The position numbers and the translations under genes were made by a program. Source: Physcia stellaris (Eukaryota > Ascomycota > Lecanoromycetes > Caliciales > Physciaceae). Taken from it: DNA of 64,000 nt. Within the stretch, counting starts at the first letter, position 1. Each line of letters begins with the position of its first letter. Below the pieces are notes generated by a model, which saw nothing but the letters and a program-made list of their open reading frames with translations, searched no databases and was not told the origin of the DNA. Where the stretch lies: contig JABSSW010000052.1 of assembly GCA_018902385.1 (NCBI GenBank), positions 62,001-126,000 of the forward strand, written 5' to 3'. This document shows positions 1 through 11,317 of the stretch, in pieces.

Positions 1-3000
1 CGACTATAGAAGCAATAAAACTAGAGGCGTCCGCTCTGCACACCTTGCTGGTCACGTTCTCACGCCCCGAGATTGCTAACCTTCCTAAGAGCATTGATCG
101 CGAAATACGGTTAATTCAGAATAGCAATCAACATCTTTTCGGAGCCGCAGACGGTGATAGTCAGAAAACCCCTTCGGAAACCCCCATCCTATACGATGCG
201 TGCATCATTGCCGTTGGCCTCAGCATCTTCGCCAGAAGTCCTCTCTCTTCTGTCAATGCTCGAGAGGGTCACCTTGACTTCAGCCTTGGCTGTGTTCAGG
301 CCAAAGCGTCCAATAGAGATGTTAGCAGCGGAGTGCTTCTTCCATTTATTGAAGTCGATGTACGCTTAAATAGCATACAGGCGGCTTTGGAGCGAGTGGA
401 GAGCGCTGCCAAAATCCCCAGTGGCAACATCATCGTCTCGGCCTTCTTCAAAAGTACGTCTGAAGCCAGTCATACTGGTGAAGCCATACGCGCATTACAG
501 CTCCGAATCAACAAGTTCGAAATCAACATGTACGCAGAAACAGCGCCCGTCATTGTAGATATTGTTGGACATCTACAAGACACGCTCAAAACGATAGACC
601 TAACATCTGAGTTCAAGTCACTGAAAAGCATCCGGCGGCCCAAGTCGCGCAGTGCCATCAGCACTCCCTTACCAGAGCGAAGTGCTAGCCCAGACGATGA
701 TGACTCCATTCCAACCTCCCTTTTCGGGGCTATGTACTCACTAGAGATGACCAACATTCGCCTGAGCTGGATTATTGGTTCGTCCACACCAATGTCGCCA
801 GGGCGGGAGGCAGAAGACCTGGTCTTGTCTTTCAGCAGGGTCGACCTCTCAACCAGACGAGACAACGCGGCTCGGCTTTTGATTGAGAATTTCCAGATGC
901 AGATAGTACCTAGTTCCAAAGCTTCGATGGGTCGGTCGCAGAATTCTGCGCTTCTGCCAGAGGTGGTCTTCAATGTCGCGTATCTTTCTACAGGTAAAGA
1001 CCGTCGACTTGCATTCCAAGCCGCCGGAAAGTCTCTCGACCTTCGGCTGACCTCGAAGTTCATTCTACCTGCAAGCGACTTGAGACGGTCTATTGCCTTT
1101 GCAGTCCAAGAGGTACGGACTGCAACCGCGGATTGGAAAGCTTCCGCGGCCGAGAAGGGCAACCAGACTAGACAGCTACTGGGCGGCAAGAAATTTGCTT
1201 CAATACTAGTGGATGCAGACTTCGCAGGTGCTGTTGTTTACATTGAGGGACGCAACATCGGCGATCGCCAGTTCATGGACTCAAGCAGGGAAGATGGTGG
1301 AAGGATCCCACAGCATGGACGCTACAACCAGTTTACCCCAGACAATTCCAACAGTAGTACAAAGCTACAGTCGCCAGGGCTAGCTTTCAAGATTGAGTAC
1401 AGGCATGGTGGTGCTGACCAAGAGTCATTGAACGCAGAAATCAAGGTGGATGCGTCGAACAATACCCTGCACCCGACGGTAGTGCCGCTCATTATGGAGA
1501 TCTCCTCGAGCGTCAAGGAAATGATGGGAGAGTCCAGTCAACTCGAACAGTCTCCAAAGGCAAGATCTGCTCCATCAAAATTAATGGAAGATGACAGACT
1601 GCGCTCAGCTGATCCGAGTGCCGTATTCGGGAAGATGAAAGTCAACTTTGGGCTGAGGATCTGTAAGCAAGAGTTCAGTCTCAGCTGTCAACCTTGGGCA
1701 AAGGTGGCCGCTACAGCTCGTTTCGAAGACATCTACGTGACTCTCAACACAATTCAGTCAGCGGATCATGGACAATTCTTTACAGTCTCCACTGTATTCA
1801 CAAAACCTGCGCTTTCTGTGCAGCACGCCTACTCGCGAGAGCCTACTGGTAGCCTCAATGTGGAATCGGTCTTTGTATCATTGATGAGCAGCAAGCATGT
1901 CAGTGCTGCCAATGGTTTATCTGTCATCCTCAAGATCAGTCCGATGAACCTTCAGGTCAATGCAAGGCAACTGCAAGATGTTCTGCTGTTCCGTGAGATA
2001 TGGATTCCCCAAGAGATACGACATGCTCCTGCTACTCCTGCGCGCGACCCTTCCATTGAAACCCAGGCATTCGTGGTTCAGCGGTATCAGCAAGTTGCGG
2101 CAGCCAGCGCGTTTCCTTGGGACGCTGTTGTCTCTGTAGCACAGCTCAATATTCAATTAGACTTGGGGCAATCCCTCGGTCGCTCGATATTCAACATTTC
2201 TAACTTTTGGGTATCGTCCAAGAAAACATCCGATTCCGAGCAGAATCTCTGCCTTGGGTTTGACAGAGCAGGGGTAGACGCCACTGGTCGAATGAGTGGT
2301 TTGATTGAGGTTCAGGCTCTACGGGTCCGCACTTCGATCCAGTGGCCCATGAAAGACTCCAACAGCCACACGCCTTTGGTCCAGGCTTCGCTCGGGTTTG
2401 ATCATCTGCGCGTCAAAGCTGCGTTCGACTATCAGGCATTTGCACTCATGAACATCACGACCGTTGACTTCGTGATGTACAATGTTCGAGACACTGAACA
2501 GGCTGCTGGTGATCGACTTGTAGCAGTAGTTGAAGGCGACAAAGTACAGGTTTTTTGCACAGCAATCAGTGCCTCGCAAGGTCTCGCACTCTACCAAGCT
2601 ATTCAACGCCTCATCGAAGAGAAGCAAACTGCGTACGAGGGTTCCCTTAAGGATATTGAACGCTTCCTCCGTCGACGATCGACCATAAATCCAACAGTGC
2701 TACAGACTATCGCTAAAACTCCAGCTTCTCAAAAAGAGGAAGGCATCAAGGTTCCAATCCGCTTGCAAACGAAGGTGCTGGTGAGGCTAGGCGCAATGAG
2801 TTTCGGTATTTTCCCAAGTACATTTTTCGACAACCAGATTTTTAAAATCGAAGCCAAAGACGCTTCAGCTCGGTTCTCTGTTGCACTACAGCAGGGTAAA
2901 GTTCACAGTAGCTTAGGCATGACTCTTGGTCAGCTCCGGGTCGCTTTATCAGGCGTAACTCGGCCCAGTACTCCACGGAAAGTGGGTGAAGTATCTATCG

Positions 3001-3551
3001 ACGAGGTGGCAGCCAGCGCAACAGCTAGCCGTGGAGGCTTGATACTCGGTGTACCAAAGACTGTGGTTGGAATGCAGATATGGCAAATACCCGAGTCGAA
3101 TCACATCGATTACACATTCCGATCATCCTTCGAAGGCAACATTGATGTCGGATGGAATTACTCTCGGATCAGCTTCATTCGAGGCATGCATACTTCTCAT
3201 ACCCGCGCCCTCGCCCAACGCCTCGGGAAACCCTTGCCACAATCAGCTGTGCAGATCAGGGGCGGCTTGAAACAGGATGGCGACAATGACGAAAGGCCTG
3301 GAGGTGAACAGGAAAAGATTACAGCTGTGGTCAACGTGCCCCAGTCAAAGTACGATTACACGGCTCTGCAACCGGCGCTGATCGATACGCCTCAGCTTCG
3401 GAATCTTGGGGAAGCGACGCCACCGTTGGAGTGGATAGGCTTGAACCGTGAACGTCTGCCGAATCTGACCCATCAGATTGTGATTGTCTCGCTGTTGGAG
3501 GTTGCCAAGGAAGTTGAAGATGCATACACCAAGATCTTGGGGTCTTCCTAG
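1..3551 (+). CDS. CSF1: Csf1-like bridge lipid-transfer protein, C-terminal part (5' end outside window)
   Basis: The frame is open from the left edge (codons from position 3) to TAG at 3549-3551, giving about 1,182 residues. No ATG is needed inside the window, so this is the C-terminal portion of a much larger protein. It matches what I know of fungal Csf1 ('fermentation-associated protein', the BLTP1/Tweek family of bridge-like lipid-transfer proteins): long stretches of beta-strand-like sequence, low-complexity Ser/Pro/Asp linkers (around residues 200-230), and the typical C-terminal run TPPLEWIGLNRERLPNLTHQ near 3420-3475. Members are thought to move phospholipids at ER contact sites, supporting cold growth and GPI-anchor synthesis. 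No intron is apparent in this part. The N-terminal membrane anchor and chorein-like start must lie upstream. EF-2 follows on the same strand after 622 bp. Confidence 0.85.
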   Translation, partial: TIEAIKLEASALHTLLVTFSRPEIANLPKSIDREIRLIQNSNQHLFGAADGDSQKTPSETPILYDACIIAVGLSIFARSPLSSVNAREGHLDFSLGCVQAKASNRDVSSGVLLPFIEVDVRLNSIQAALERVESAAKIPSGNIIVSAFFKSTSEASHTGEAIRALQLRINKFEINMYAETAPVIVDIVGHLQDTLKTIDLTSEFKSLKSIRRPKSRSAISTPLPERSASPDDDDSIPTSLFGAMYSLEMTNIRLSWIIGSSTPMSPGREAEDLVLSFSRVDLSTRRDNAARLLIENFQMQIVPSSKASMGRSQNSALLPEVVFNVAYLSTGKDRRLAFQAAGKSLDLRLTSKFILPASDLRRSIAFAVQEVRTATADWKASAAEKGNQTRQLLGGKKFASILVDADFAGAVVYIEGRNIGDRQFMDSSREDGGRIPQHGRYNQFTPDNSNSSTKLQSPGLAFKIEYRHGGADQESLNAEIKVDASNNTLHPTVVPLIMEISSSVKEMMGESSQLEQSPKARSAPSKLMEDDRLRSADPSAVFGKMKVNFGLRICKQEFSLSCQPWAKVAATARFEDIYVTLNTIQSADHGQFFTVSTVFTKPALSVQHAYSREPTGSLNVESVFVSLMSSKHVSAANGLSVILKISPMNLQVNARQLQDVLLFREIWIPQEIRHAPATPARDPSIETQAFVVQRYQQVAAASAFPWDAVVSVAQLNIQLDLGQSLGRSIFNISNFWVSSKKTSDSEQNLCLGFDRAGVDATGRMSGLIEVQALRVRTSIQWPMKDSNSHTPLVQASLGFDHLRVKAAFDYQAFALMNITTVDFVMYNVRDTEQAAGDRLVAVVEGDKVQVFCTAISASQGLALYQAIQRLIEEKQTAYEGSLKDIERFLRRRSTINPTVLQTIAKTPASQKEEGIKVPIRLQTKVLVRLGAMSFGIFPSTFFDNQIFKIEAKDASARFSVALQQGKVHSSLGMTLGQLRVALSGVTRPSTPRKVGEVSIDEVAASATASRGGLILGVPKTVVGMQIWQIPESNHIDYTFRSSFEGNIDVGWNYSRISFIRGMHTSHTRALAQRLGKPLPQSAVQIRGGLKQDGDNDERPGGEQEKITAVVNVPQSKYDYTALQPALIDTPQLRNLGEATPPLEWIGLNRERLPNLTHQIVIVSLLEVAKEVEDAYTKILGSS

Positions 3552-4173
3552 ACCTTTTCATAACTGTATATTGTGCATAGCGTGGTACCTTGTTTCTCTT
3601 CTGTATAGCATAATATTTATTTCCTGTATAGTCCTTTTGGGATCATACGGGTTGAGGATGGAGAGGGTTTCATAGGGGTTCGGCGTTTTACATTGCTGGA
3701 TGATACCCTTGATAGTAGAAAGCATATCTATCAGTCACAAGGCTTCTTTTTCCAAATAGCCATGACTCCCTCATCAATGCTAGATGCGCCTTGAAGGAGC
3801 TGTTGACTCACGAGATTGAACGTGAGTCACCAAATCTTCAACCGAGGGAGTCAGACAGAGACTCACTTTCCCAAATCCAGCTTAGTGTCGCCGGACAAGC
3901 GAGAGGTGGGGCAAAGTGGATTAACGAGCACAAATCCATTTAAGACTCTTCAACCATCTACTTACTTACCTCAACCGCCCTCTCTACATCTGCGTCCTAC
4001 TTCATTAAGAGCTGTGAGTCGAACGCTCGCAAGCTCAAGCCCTTCAAGCCGTTTCCCATCATCTTAACCAGACCGAGGGAGTCATCAACCCTGCAAAGCG
4101 GGGCTCCGAAAAGCCTCGAGCACATTTCAACATAGGAAAGAGTCACCCAGAGAAACCGTAAAACACCGTCAAG
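3552..4173 (+). promoter_or_regulatory. Intergenic region holding the EF-2 promoter and 5' UTR, with Gcn4-type sites
   Basis: No gene is seen. TGACTCA (3804-3810) and TGAGTCA (3823-3829) match the binding core of Gcn4/CpcA bZIP factors. Together they form a perfect 9-bp inverted repeat (TGACTCACG/CGTGAGTCA) around an 8-base spacer. The 11-mer CGAGGGAGTCA occurs twice (about 3843 and 4074). A pyrimidine-rich tract at about 3940-4000, as in promoters of highly expressed fungal genes, precedes the start codon. Regulation by CpcA is inferred from the motif only. Confidence 0.5.
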
Positions 4174-7071
4174 ATGGTCAAGTAAGTCTTTAATCCTGTC
4201 TTTCTTGTTTTCCCTGTATCTGCGCAGAGAGCAATCGTCGGAATGGAAGCTTCAAGCATGCACATGCCTCCAGGCATTGGTGTCCATATCCAAATGTTTA
4301 CTAAAGTGTGTTCGCCTGCCGACAGCTTTACCGTCGAAGAGGTATGTATATTCCTATACCTAGAAACTCCACGGGCTGTAGCTGATCACTTCACAGATCC
4401 GTGGTCTCATGGACAAGGCTGCCAATATCCGAAATATGTCGGTTATTGCGCATGGTAAGCCGCAGCTCACCCTTTTAGTCATCCGGAAACATTGCTAACG
4501 GAACAACCTTTACTCCAGTCGACCATGGAAAGTCCACTCTTACCGATTCCCTCGTCCAGCGCGCTGGTATCATTTCCGCGGCGAAAGCTGGCGAAGCTCG
4601 GTTTACAGACACTCGTAAAGATGAACAGGACCGATGCATTACCATCAAGTCGACCGCCATCTCCCTATATGCGCATATGCCTGAAGAAGAGGATATCAAG
4701 GATATACCGCAAAAGGTTGACGGAAATGATTTCTTGATCAATCTGATTGATTCCCCAGGCCACGTCGATTTCTCTTCGGAGGTCACTGCTGCTCTTCGTG
4801 TCACCGACGGTGCGCTTGTGGTCGTCGATTGTGTTGAAGGTGTTTGTGTCCAAACAGAAACTGTCCTTCGCCAAGCTCTCGGTGAGCGGATCAAGCCTGT
4901 GGTTATCGTTAACAAGGTCGATCGTGCTCTTCTGGAGTTGCAAGTCTCGAAGGAAGATCTATACCAGTCTTTCTCAAGAACGATCGAGTCCGTCAATGTC
5001 GTCATATCGACATACTTTGACAAGGCGCTAGGAGATGTCCAGGTTCAGCCATACAACGGAACCGTCGCTTTCGGCTCGGGTCTACATGGATGGGGTTTCA
5101 CCATCCGCCAATTCGCAGCAAGATACGCTAAGAAATTCGGTGTTGATAGAGCCAAAATGATGGAGCGTCTATGGGTATATTTCAGCCCCGGTTCTGATGT
5201 TAAACAATACTGACACACCCGCCAGGGCGACAACTACTTCAATCCCAAGACGAAGAAATGGACCAAGGTTGGCGAGCACGAAGGGAAGCCTCTCGAGCGT
5301 GCCTTCAATCAGTTTATCCTCGACCCAATCTTCAAAATCTTTGCTGCCATTATGAATTTCAAGAAGGATGAAATCCCCACTCTACTAACGAAATTGGAAA
5401 TCAAGCTGAGTGGTGAGGAGAAGGAGCTAGAGGGCAAGCAGCTGCTGAAGGTGGTTATGCGAAAGTTTTTGCCCGCTGCAGATGCTCTCCTTGAGATGAT
5501 GGTCATCCATCTGCCATCGCCCGTCACAGCCCAGAAGTACCGTGCCGAGACTTTGTACGAAGGTCCTCCTGATGACGAGTGCTGCATTGGTATCCGCGAC
5601 TGTGATCCCAAGGGACCTCTCATGTTGTACGTCTCGAAGATGGTGCCGACATCTGACAAGGGTCGCTTCTACGCCTTTGGCCGTGTCTTCTCTGGTACTG
5701 TCCGCTCTGGTCTCAAAGTCCGCATCCAGGGCCCTAACTACACTCCTGGCAAGAAGGAAGATCTTTTCGTCAAGGCTATCCAGCGCACAATCCTCATGAT
5801 GGGCCGTTTCATTGAACCTATTGAAGACGTACCAGCTGGCAACATTCTGGGCTTGGTCGGTGTCGATCAATTCTTGCTCAAGTCTGGTACTCTCACAACA
5901 TCCGAAACCGCTCACAATCTCAAGGTCATGAAGTTCTCCGTATCGCCCGTCGTGCAGCGTTCAGTCGAGGTGAAGAATGCCAATGATCTACCCAAACTCG
6001 TGGAAGGTCTGAAGCGCCTGTCAAAATCCGATCCTTGTGTGCTTACCATGATCAACGAGTCAGGGGAGCACATTGTCGCTGGAGCGGGTGAGCTGCATTT
6101 AGAAATCTGCTTGAAGGATCTCGAGGAAGATCACGCTGGCGTTCCCCTCCGTATCTCAGATCCTGTCGTCTCTTACCGTGAATCCGTTGGAGCGATGTCA
6201 AGTATAACGGCCCTGTCCAAGTCGCCTAACAAGCATAACCGACTATACGTCACCGCTCAACCTCTAGAGGAAGAGGTCTCCAATGACATCGAGAAAGGCC
6301 GCATCAGCCCTCGTGATGATTTCAAGGCACGTGCTCGTATCTTGGCGGACGACCATGGATGGGATGTCACAGATGCACGAAAGATCTGGTGTTTCGGTCC
6401 TGAAACTACCGGTGCCAATCTGTTGGTAGATCAGACCAAAGCCGTCCAGTATCTCAACGAGATCAAAGATTCGGTGGTATCTGGTTTCCAATGGGCGACC
6501 AAGGAAGGTCCAGTCGCCGAAGAGCCGCTGCGATCTGTGCGCTTCAATATCATGGATGTCACTCTTCACGCTGATGCCATTCATCGCGGTGGTGGTCAAA
6601 TCATCCCTACCACTCGCCGTGTCCTTTACGCCGCCGCTCTCCTTGCCGAGCCAGGTATCCTTGAACCGGTCTTCTTGTGCGAAATCCAGGTCCCCGAGCA
6701 GGCCATGGGAGGCATCTACGGCGTGCTGACCCGAAGGAGAGGTCACGTGTTTGCGGAAGAACAACGTCCGGGAACACCGCTGTTCAACGTCAAGGCCTAC
6801 CTCCCCGTCAACGAATCCTTCGGTTTCACCGCCGATCTACGCCAGCATACTGGCGGACAGGCATTCCCACAATGCGTCTTCGACCACTGGCAGATCCTAC
6901 CTGGTGGATCGCCTCTGGATTCGACCAGCAAGACTGGCCAGATTGTCACCGAGATGCGGAAACGCAAGGGTCTCAAGGAGCAAGTTCCAGGTGTTGACAA
7001 TGTAAGTCTACCATCTACCCTTTTTTGTACGACAGTTACTAATGCTGCCGCAGTACTATGACAAGTTGTAG
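4174..7071 (+). CDS. EFT2: Translation elongation factor 2 (eEF2)
   Basis: Cytosolic GTPase that drives ribosomal translocation. Six exons join cleanly: 4174-4181, 4326-4341, 4397-4454, 4519-5174, 5226-7001 and 7054-7071, for 843 aa, the usual fungal length. Three introns in the first 350 bp and an 18-nt last exon encoding YYDKL are visible. Landmarks: G1 AHVDHGKST spread over the exon 3/4 junction, G3 DSPGHVD, G4 NKVD, and [11 protein letters not shown]. By this exon model the diphthamide-site His is residue 699, the same number as in S. cerevisiae eEF2. The 8-nt first exon is supported by the conserved start MVNFT. The gene lies 622 bp downstream of Csf1 and has its own promoter region with Gcn4-type sites. 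Confidence 0.97.
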
Positions 7072-8337
7072 AAGCCCTCTCATTCCTCACCAACGACAAA
7101 GCGCTATATTACGAACATCATGCATACCATGGATACGAGCTTAGGAATGACTTTATGGCTGCGCTAGCAAAAGTACGAAACAGTAGGGCAGACAGATGGG
7201 ATTGTTCGATGACGGAGGTGTGGTGGAAGAGGTTGTGAACGGAAGGGTTGCCTGGCCTTCTGATTCTTGCATGTTTTCGGTGTGATAGATTCACCTTTTC
7301 CTTTTGTAGGGTGGATTCAATGAAAAGATTTTGCATCGAGACACCTGCATGATCAGAAGGGCATCCACGTGACCTACATCTGCTTGTTGATTTGTCCCCA
7401 GCCAGACATTTATTTGAGTCGGTATCTGGACCAAATCATGTCATACTGGGCAGAAGTTCTGGAGCCTTCAAACTGTCGTCGTCCCTTTGCCTATTCTTCC
7501 ATGAAAACTTCTTCTCTATGGGCTAGGGTTGAAGATGTAGCCACGTCTTCGTTCCCACGCTCCTTGTCCTAATGAGAACAATATAGAAATTGATTTGGAG
7601 GTAAGATACACAATGTCCGAATATTCTACAATTCCGAGGGGCGGACGAACAGAGTGGAAATCAAACTTTTCCCCTTTTTTTTTCATCGAGTGTATCGAAA
7701 ATGAGTGCGTTGGAAGCAGACATTTGTCCCCGGGCCGGGAAAACGTTGATTCTCATATACTACAAGTATGTAGGTAGTATGTCCTTACTTGCCTCAGGGT
7801 GGTAAAAAGCACGATTTCTGGACCCGAATGAGACTCCTACTGCCTTTGATGAATGATTATAGAAAACCTCGATCAGGGGTTTGGGTTTTTTGGTCATTAG
7901 AAAGAAACATAGCTTCTTTCGACTTTCTACTTTTTCCACATTTTAGGACTATTTGCCGGGGAACCCTGTTCTCTCATATACAAGTCAGTAGATTACTGCC
8001 TTCAGCATGGGGTGGAGTGGATGGGAGACCTCGTTCCGGCTTTTCGTCCCAGTATCAATAGAAAGTGAATCAATATTCGTAGCTGTATAAATGGCGTCGG
8101 CTCAGACAAGCTCCAATGCTGCGAATCGTTTGCAATGCAGAGTGAGAAACCAGACGAAATGCAGGGCGGACTTGAACATCCCCAGCCCCAAATCGCGAAG
8201 CCAATTGGACAAAAAGATATGATAATGCTGGTATCCAGGTACTTCTCGTTCTCCCATACAGACAGCGAATAAGCCCTATCCTTAACATATTGATACACGA
8301 ACGACAAAACCCCCCCTGAAAGGTTCCTGGCGTAGAC
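7072..8337. other. Intergenic, no gene seen (convergent 3' ends)
   Basis: This 1.27-kb stretch lies between the 3' ends of EF-2 (plus) and the Rmn1-like gene (minus). It must hold both 3' UTRs. The short open frames (for example 7369-7572 and 8002-8307) lack recognisable domains and codon structure, and I call none of them. Confidence 0.5.
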
Positions 8338-10926
8338 TCAGGCGACGTCAAAATCCTCCTCCGCGACATCGAAATCTTGTTCCACGACCTTGCCACTAGC
8401 GCCATTCGTACTCCCCGTCTTTTCATCGTTGACGCCATTCTCATTGGCACCTTCCATCTTGACATCGTCGTCTGATCGAGTCTGTTTCGTAGGCGTAGAG
8501 CTAGACGTGGCGGTCGAAGAAGCCCAGCTCATCTCCACTTTGCCGACGCCGGGGATATCCTTGGAGCCGTAAAACAGCTTTTCGGCTTCGAAGCGCTGCT
8601 TGAAGCTTACGATGAGGGTCGAAGAGGAGGTGGGTGAGGGTTCGATGTTTTCGTATTCGCCCAGACCCTGCACATTCAGTTAACCTTTGACCTCCGCGGA
8701 GATTGAGAGGATGCATAATGGACTTACAAGCAAATACTGCCTCAGACTCTCATCCTTTCCCTCGTCAAACTCCCCTTCAGCCTTGACCGCCACCTTCTTC
8801 GGCCTCATGTCTAGGCTGTAGCTCCCAGATGCCGCGGCTCCTCTCCCTCGGAAACCACCCCTCCCTCTGGGGCTACCACGATAAGACGGATCATACCCAC
8901 CTCGACCAGCGAATCCTTCCCAGCCTCTGTACGAGCCACGTCCTCGATATGAGCCTCGCCCGCGACCACGATACCCTGGCTCAGGGTCAGACAGGGCATA
9001 GTCGAGACCCATGCTTTTCGCTTCAGCTTCTAAACTTGCCAGCTGCGCCCTCAACGCCTCAGTGTTACTCTTTGGTTTCTCTTCCTCTGTCGTACTTGAT
9101 GCGCCATTTGCCCCATTCGTCTGCTCTGGCTTACTCGTCTGCTCTTGCTTGTCGCCGTTTGCCGTATGCTCCGAAGCAGGCAGACCCTTAGCAGCCAATT
9201 TCTCATGCAGCTTCCGCTTCTCCTCCGCTTGTCGCTCAAGGAGCTCTTCTTTCTGCTTCTCAAGCGCCAACCGCTTTGCTTCGGTGTCCTTCTTAAGAGC
9301 ATTCTTCTCCTCTAGCTTCTTCTGCGCGGCCATAGCGTCGCGCTCAAACTTCTCTTTGTCAAAAGGCGCCTCAGTCGTCGTTGGAGAAGCTGCAGACACC
9401 GAGGTGTTTCTTTCGCCGCTACCAGGGTCATCTGTCTTTGCGGCGGGCTTATACCAGAAAACTTTGACGAAGCGGTTATCAAAGATGACTTTGGGACTGT
9501 TGTAGGCGCGATATGCACTCGCGTTATCGCTGTACTTCACGATGGCAAGGCGTTTGTATGCGTGCATACTGATATCTTCGATAGGGCCGAAGTCGGAGAA
9601 GAAGGCGCGCACAGCTTCCTCGGAGAAGTGGTCCTCGGGGATTTGCTCGACTACTATGGTGGTTATCGAGCGGTCGTTGTTGGGTCCAGCTTGCGAAAAC
9701 TCGGCTCGATTGAATCTCCGACCTCCATGACCACCACGATCCGAGCCTCCTCTGCCGCGACCACGGTAGGAGCCTCGATTACTGTGGTCGTTGGCATGAG
9801 GATCGCTAAGAGGGAGATTGAGGCCGTTCGGAGTGGTTGGACTCATTTGTACATCGGTCATGACTGCATTTTTAGGGTCATATTCTAGTGGTGTCAGCAT
9901 TGTTCGCTTTAGTAGATATCAAATCCCTTACCCTGATCAGGTACAATCATCTCATTTCCATGTTGGAATGGGCATGTGTTGCCTCGTGTACAGAAACCTT
10001 TCGTGTCGTAATCCCTACAACGCGCATTTATTGTATGTTTCCCCGGCGGACTGCTTGCAGAAGGGTTGCGTGCGCCATATATCGGCAAAGGTGGAGGTGA
10101 TCCGGATCCGGGTTGAGGAAAAGGCGGCATCCCGGGAAGCGGTGGAAACCCCATTGCTTGTATCGCTTGCATCATAGCCATTGGATCTTCAAGGCTCATA
10201 CCGGGAGGTGGAGGGGGAAATGGCAAACCCGGTAACCCAGTCTGGGTAGGTGAAGGCCCGGCATGGTGGATCGGTGGTGCTTGATAGCCTCCTCTTCCGC
10301 CTCGCGCTGAGAAAGAGTCTCGACCCCCGCCTCTTCGCATTTGCTTGATTTGCCTTTCACCACGACCGTATCCGGAATCTCTGCCGTCGCCGACACCGAC
10401 GCTTTGGTTGTAGGAGCGCTTGCGCGATAGCCTATTAGCACCATTCAGATCGCCATTTTGCGGAAATGAAGCTGTCGGACTGGTCGGCTGACTGAATGGC
10501 GGCGAAGCTGTAGTTATCGGCTGTAGAGGAGTGTAGCCAGGCATGTACGACTTGTTTTGTGTTGCGGCGAAGAGTTCGTCAACGAAGGAGGGAGTATCTA
10601 CAGGACCGCAGAAGGGAGCTCAGTATCGCTCCATTAAACAACAAAGAACACGGTTTTGACCACATACTGTCTTTAAGAAAATCCTCGAGATTTGAAATGA
10701 CATTTGGTCTAAGCTGTGGTTCTGGGTCGTCGGCTCGGACCAAGGCAATCACATAGTCAGCGAGAACATCTGAGTCTGCATCTGAGCTTCATGGAATCTG
10801 TTAGTAAAGTTCCGCGTTATTATAGGGGCGGTCATGCGCTCGTGAGAGGTAGCGGACTTACATGATCTCCAGCTTGGTGATAATCCATGGCTTCAAATGA
10901 ACCAATTCAGCGTCGGTGATTATCAT
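8338..10926 (-). CDS. rmn1: CCCH zinc-finger/RRM RNA-binding protein, Rmn1 (RBM26/27)-like
   Basis: Five exons on the minus strand: 10926-10862, 10786-10668, 10597-9932, 9884-8728 and 8667-8338; every junction keeps phase, giving 778 aa. The order is an N-terminal PWI-like segment (about residues 1-75, with LEIISDADSDVLADYV crossing intron 1), a Gly/Pro-rich linker, a CCCH finger with spacing C-x8-C-x5-C-x3-H, an RRM (core ITTIVVEQIP to VKVFWYK), a Lys/Glu-rich coiled coil, RGG-type Arg/Gly repeats, and a second degenerate RRM in the last exon. This architecture matches S. pombe Rmn1 and animal RBM26/27. The S. pombe protein acts with the Red1/Mtl1 (MTREC) nuclear RNA-surveillance complex. 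Intron 1 appears to use an AAG 3' splice site; the first upstream ATG (about 10935) is out of frame and stops at once. Confidence 0.87.
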
Positions 10927-11317
10927 ATTGACATGAGCTTTCCTCTGTCCAAGGGGTATGAGCGAAGTGGGTGAGTAGTGAACTTGAGAGGTTTATAACT
11001 CTCTGATCAGAAAGAAGTCTTTGGCTGCAAAGGGTCCATCAAACCTTATAATCACGTGATGTTAAATAGGGCTAGGCTATGTATGTAAGGCTGAGCAGCT
11101 GTCTCGGGCCGTATAGCCGTAGCGTCGCAGAGCTCCTCTCTGGTTGACATCTGAACGAACAATCAATTGTTGATTTGCCCATTAGTGCCTACATCTCATG
11201 TACTTCAAACAACACCAAGGGCTCGGGATGTATGTCCATGTTCATCTATCTGTCACGGTGGGGTCGCAAACGTGGTTTCTGAGCATGCTTACTTTCGTTG
11301 CCAGTGCAGAAAGATGC
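10927..11317. other. Intergenic, promoter of the Rmn1-like gene
   Basis: 391 bp between the start of the Rmn1-like gene and the stop of the neighbouring SDR, both on the minus strand. It should hold the Rmn1-like promoter and the SDR 3' UTR. A CACGTG-like ATCACGTGAT core lies near 11052. No coding signal seen. Confidence 0.4.

Noticed and set aside
470-1189. 239-codon minus-strand open frame inside Csf1
   Set aside because: Lies wholly opposite a conserved coding region, Arg/Ser-rich in the way of antisense frames, with no promoter or domain.
9011-9505. 164-codon Ser/Cys-rich plus-strand frame
   Set aside because: It is the antisense of the Lys/Glu coiled coil in the Rmn1-like gene; the composition is the mirror of that sequence.
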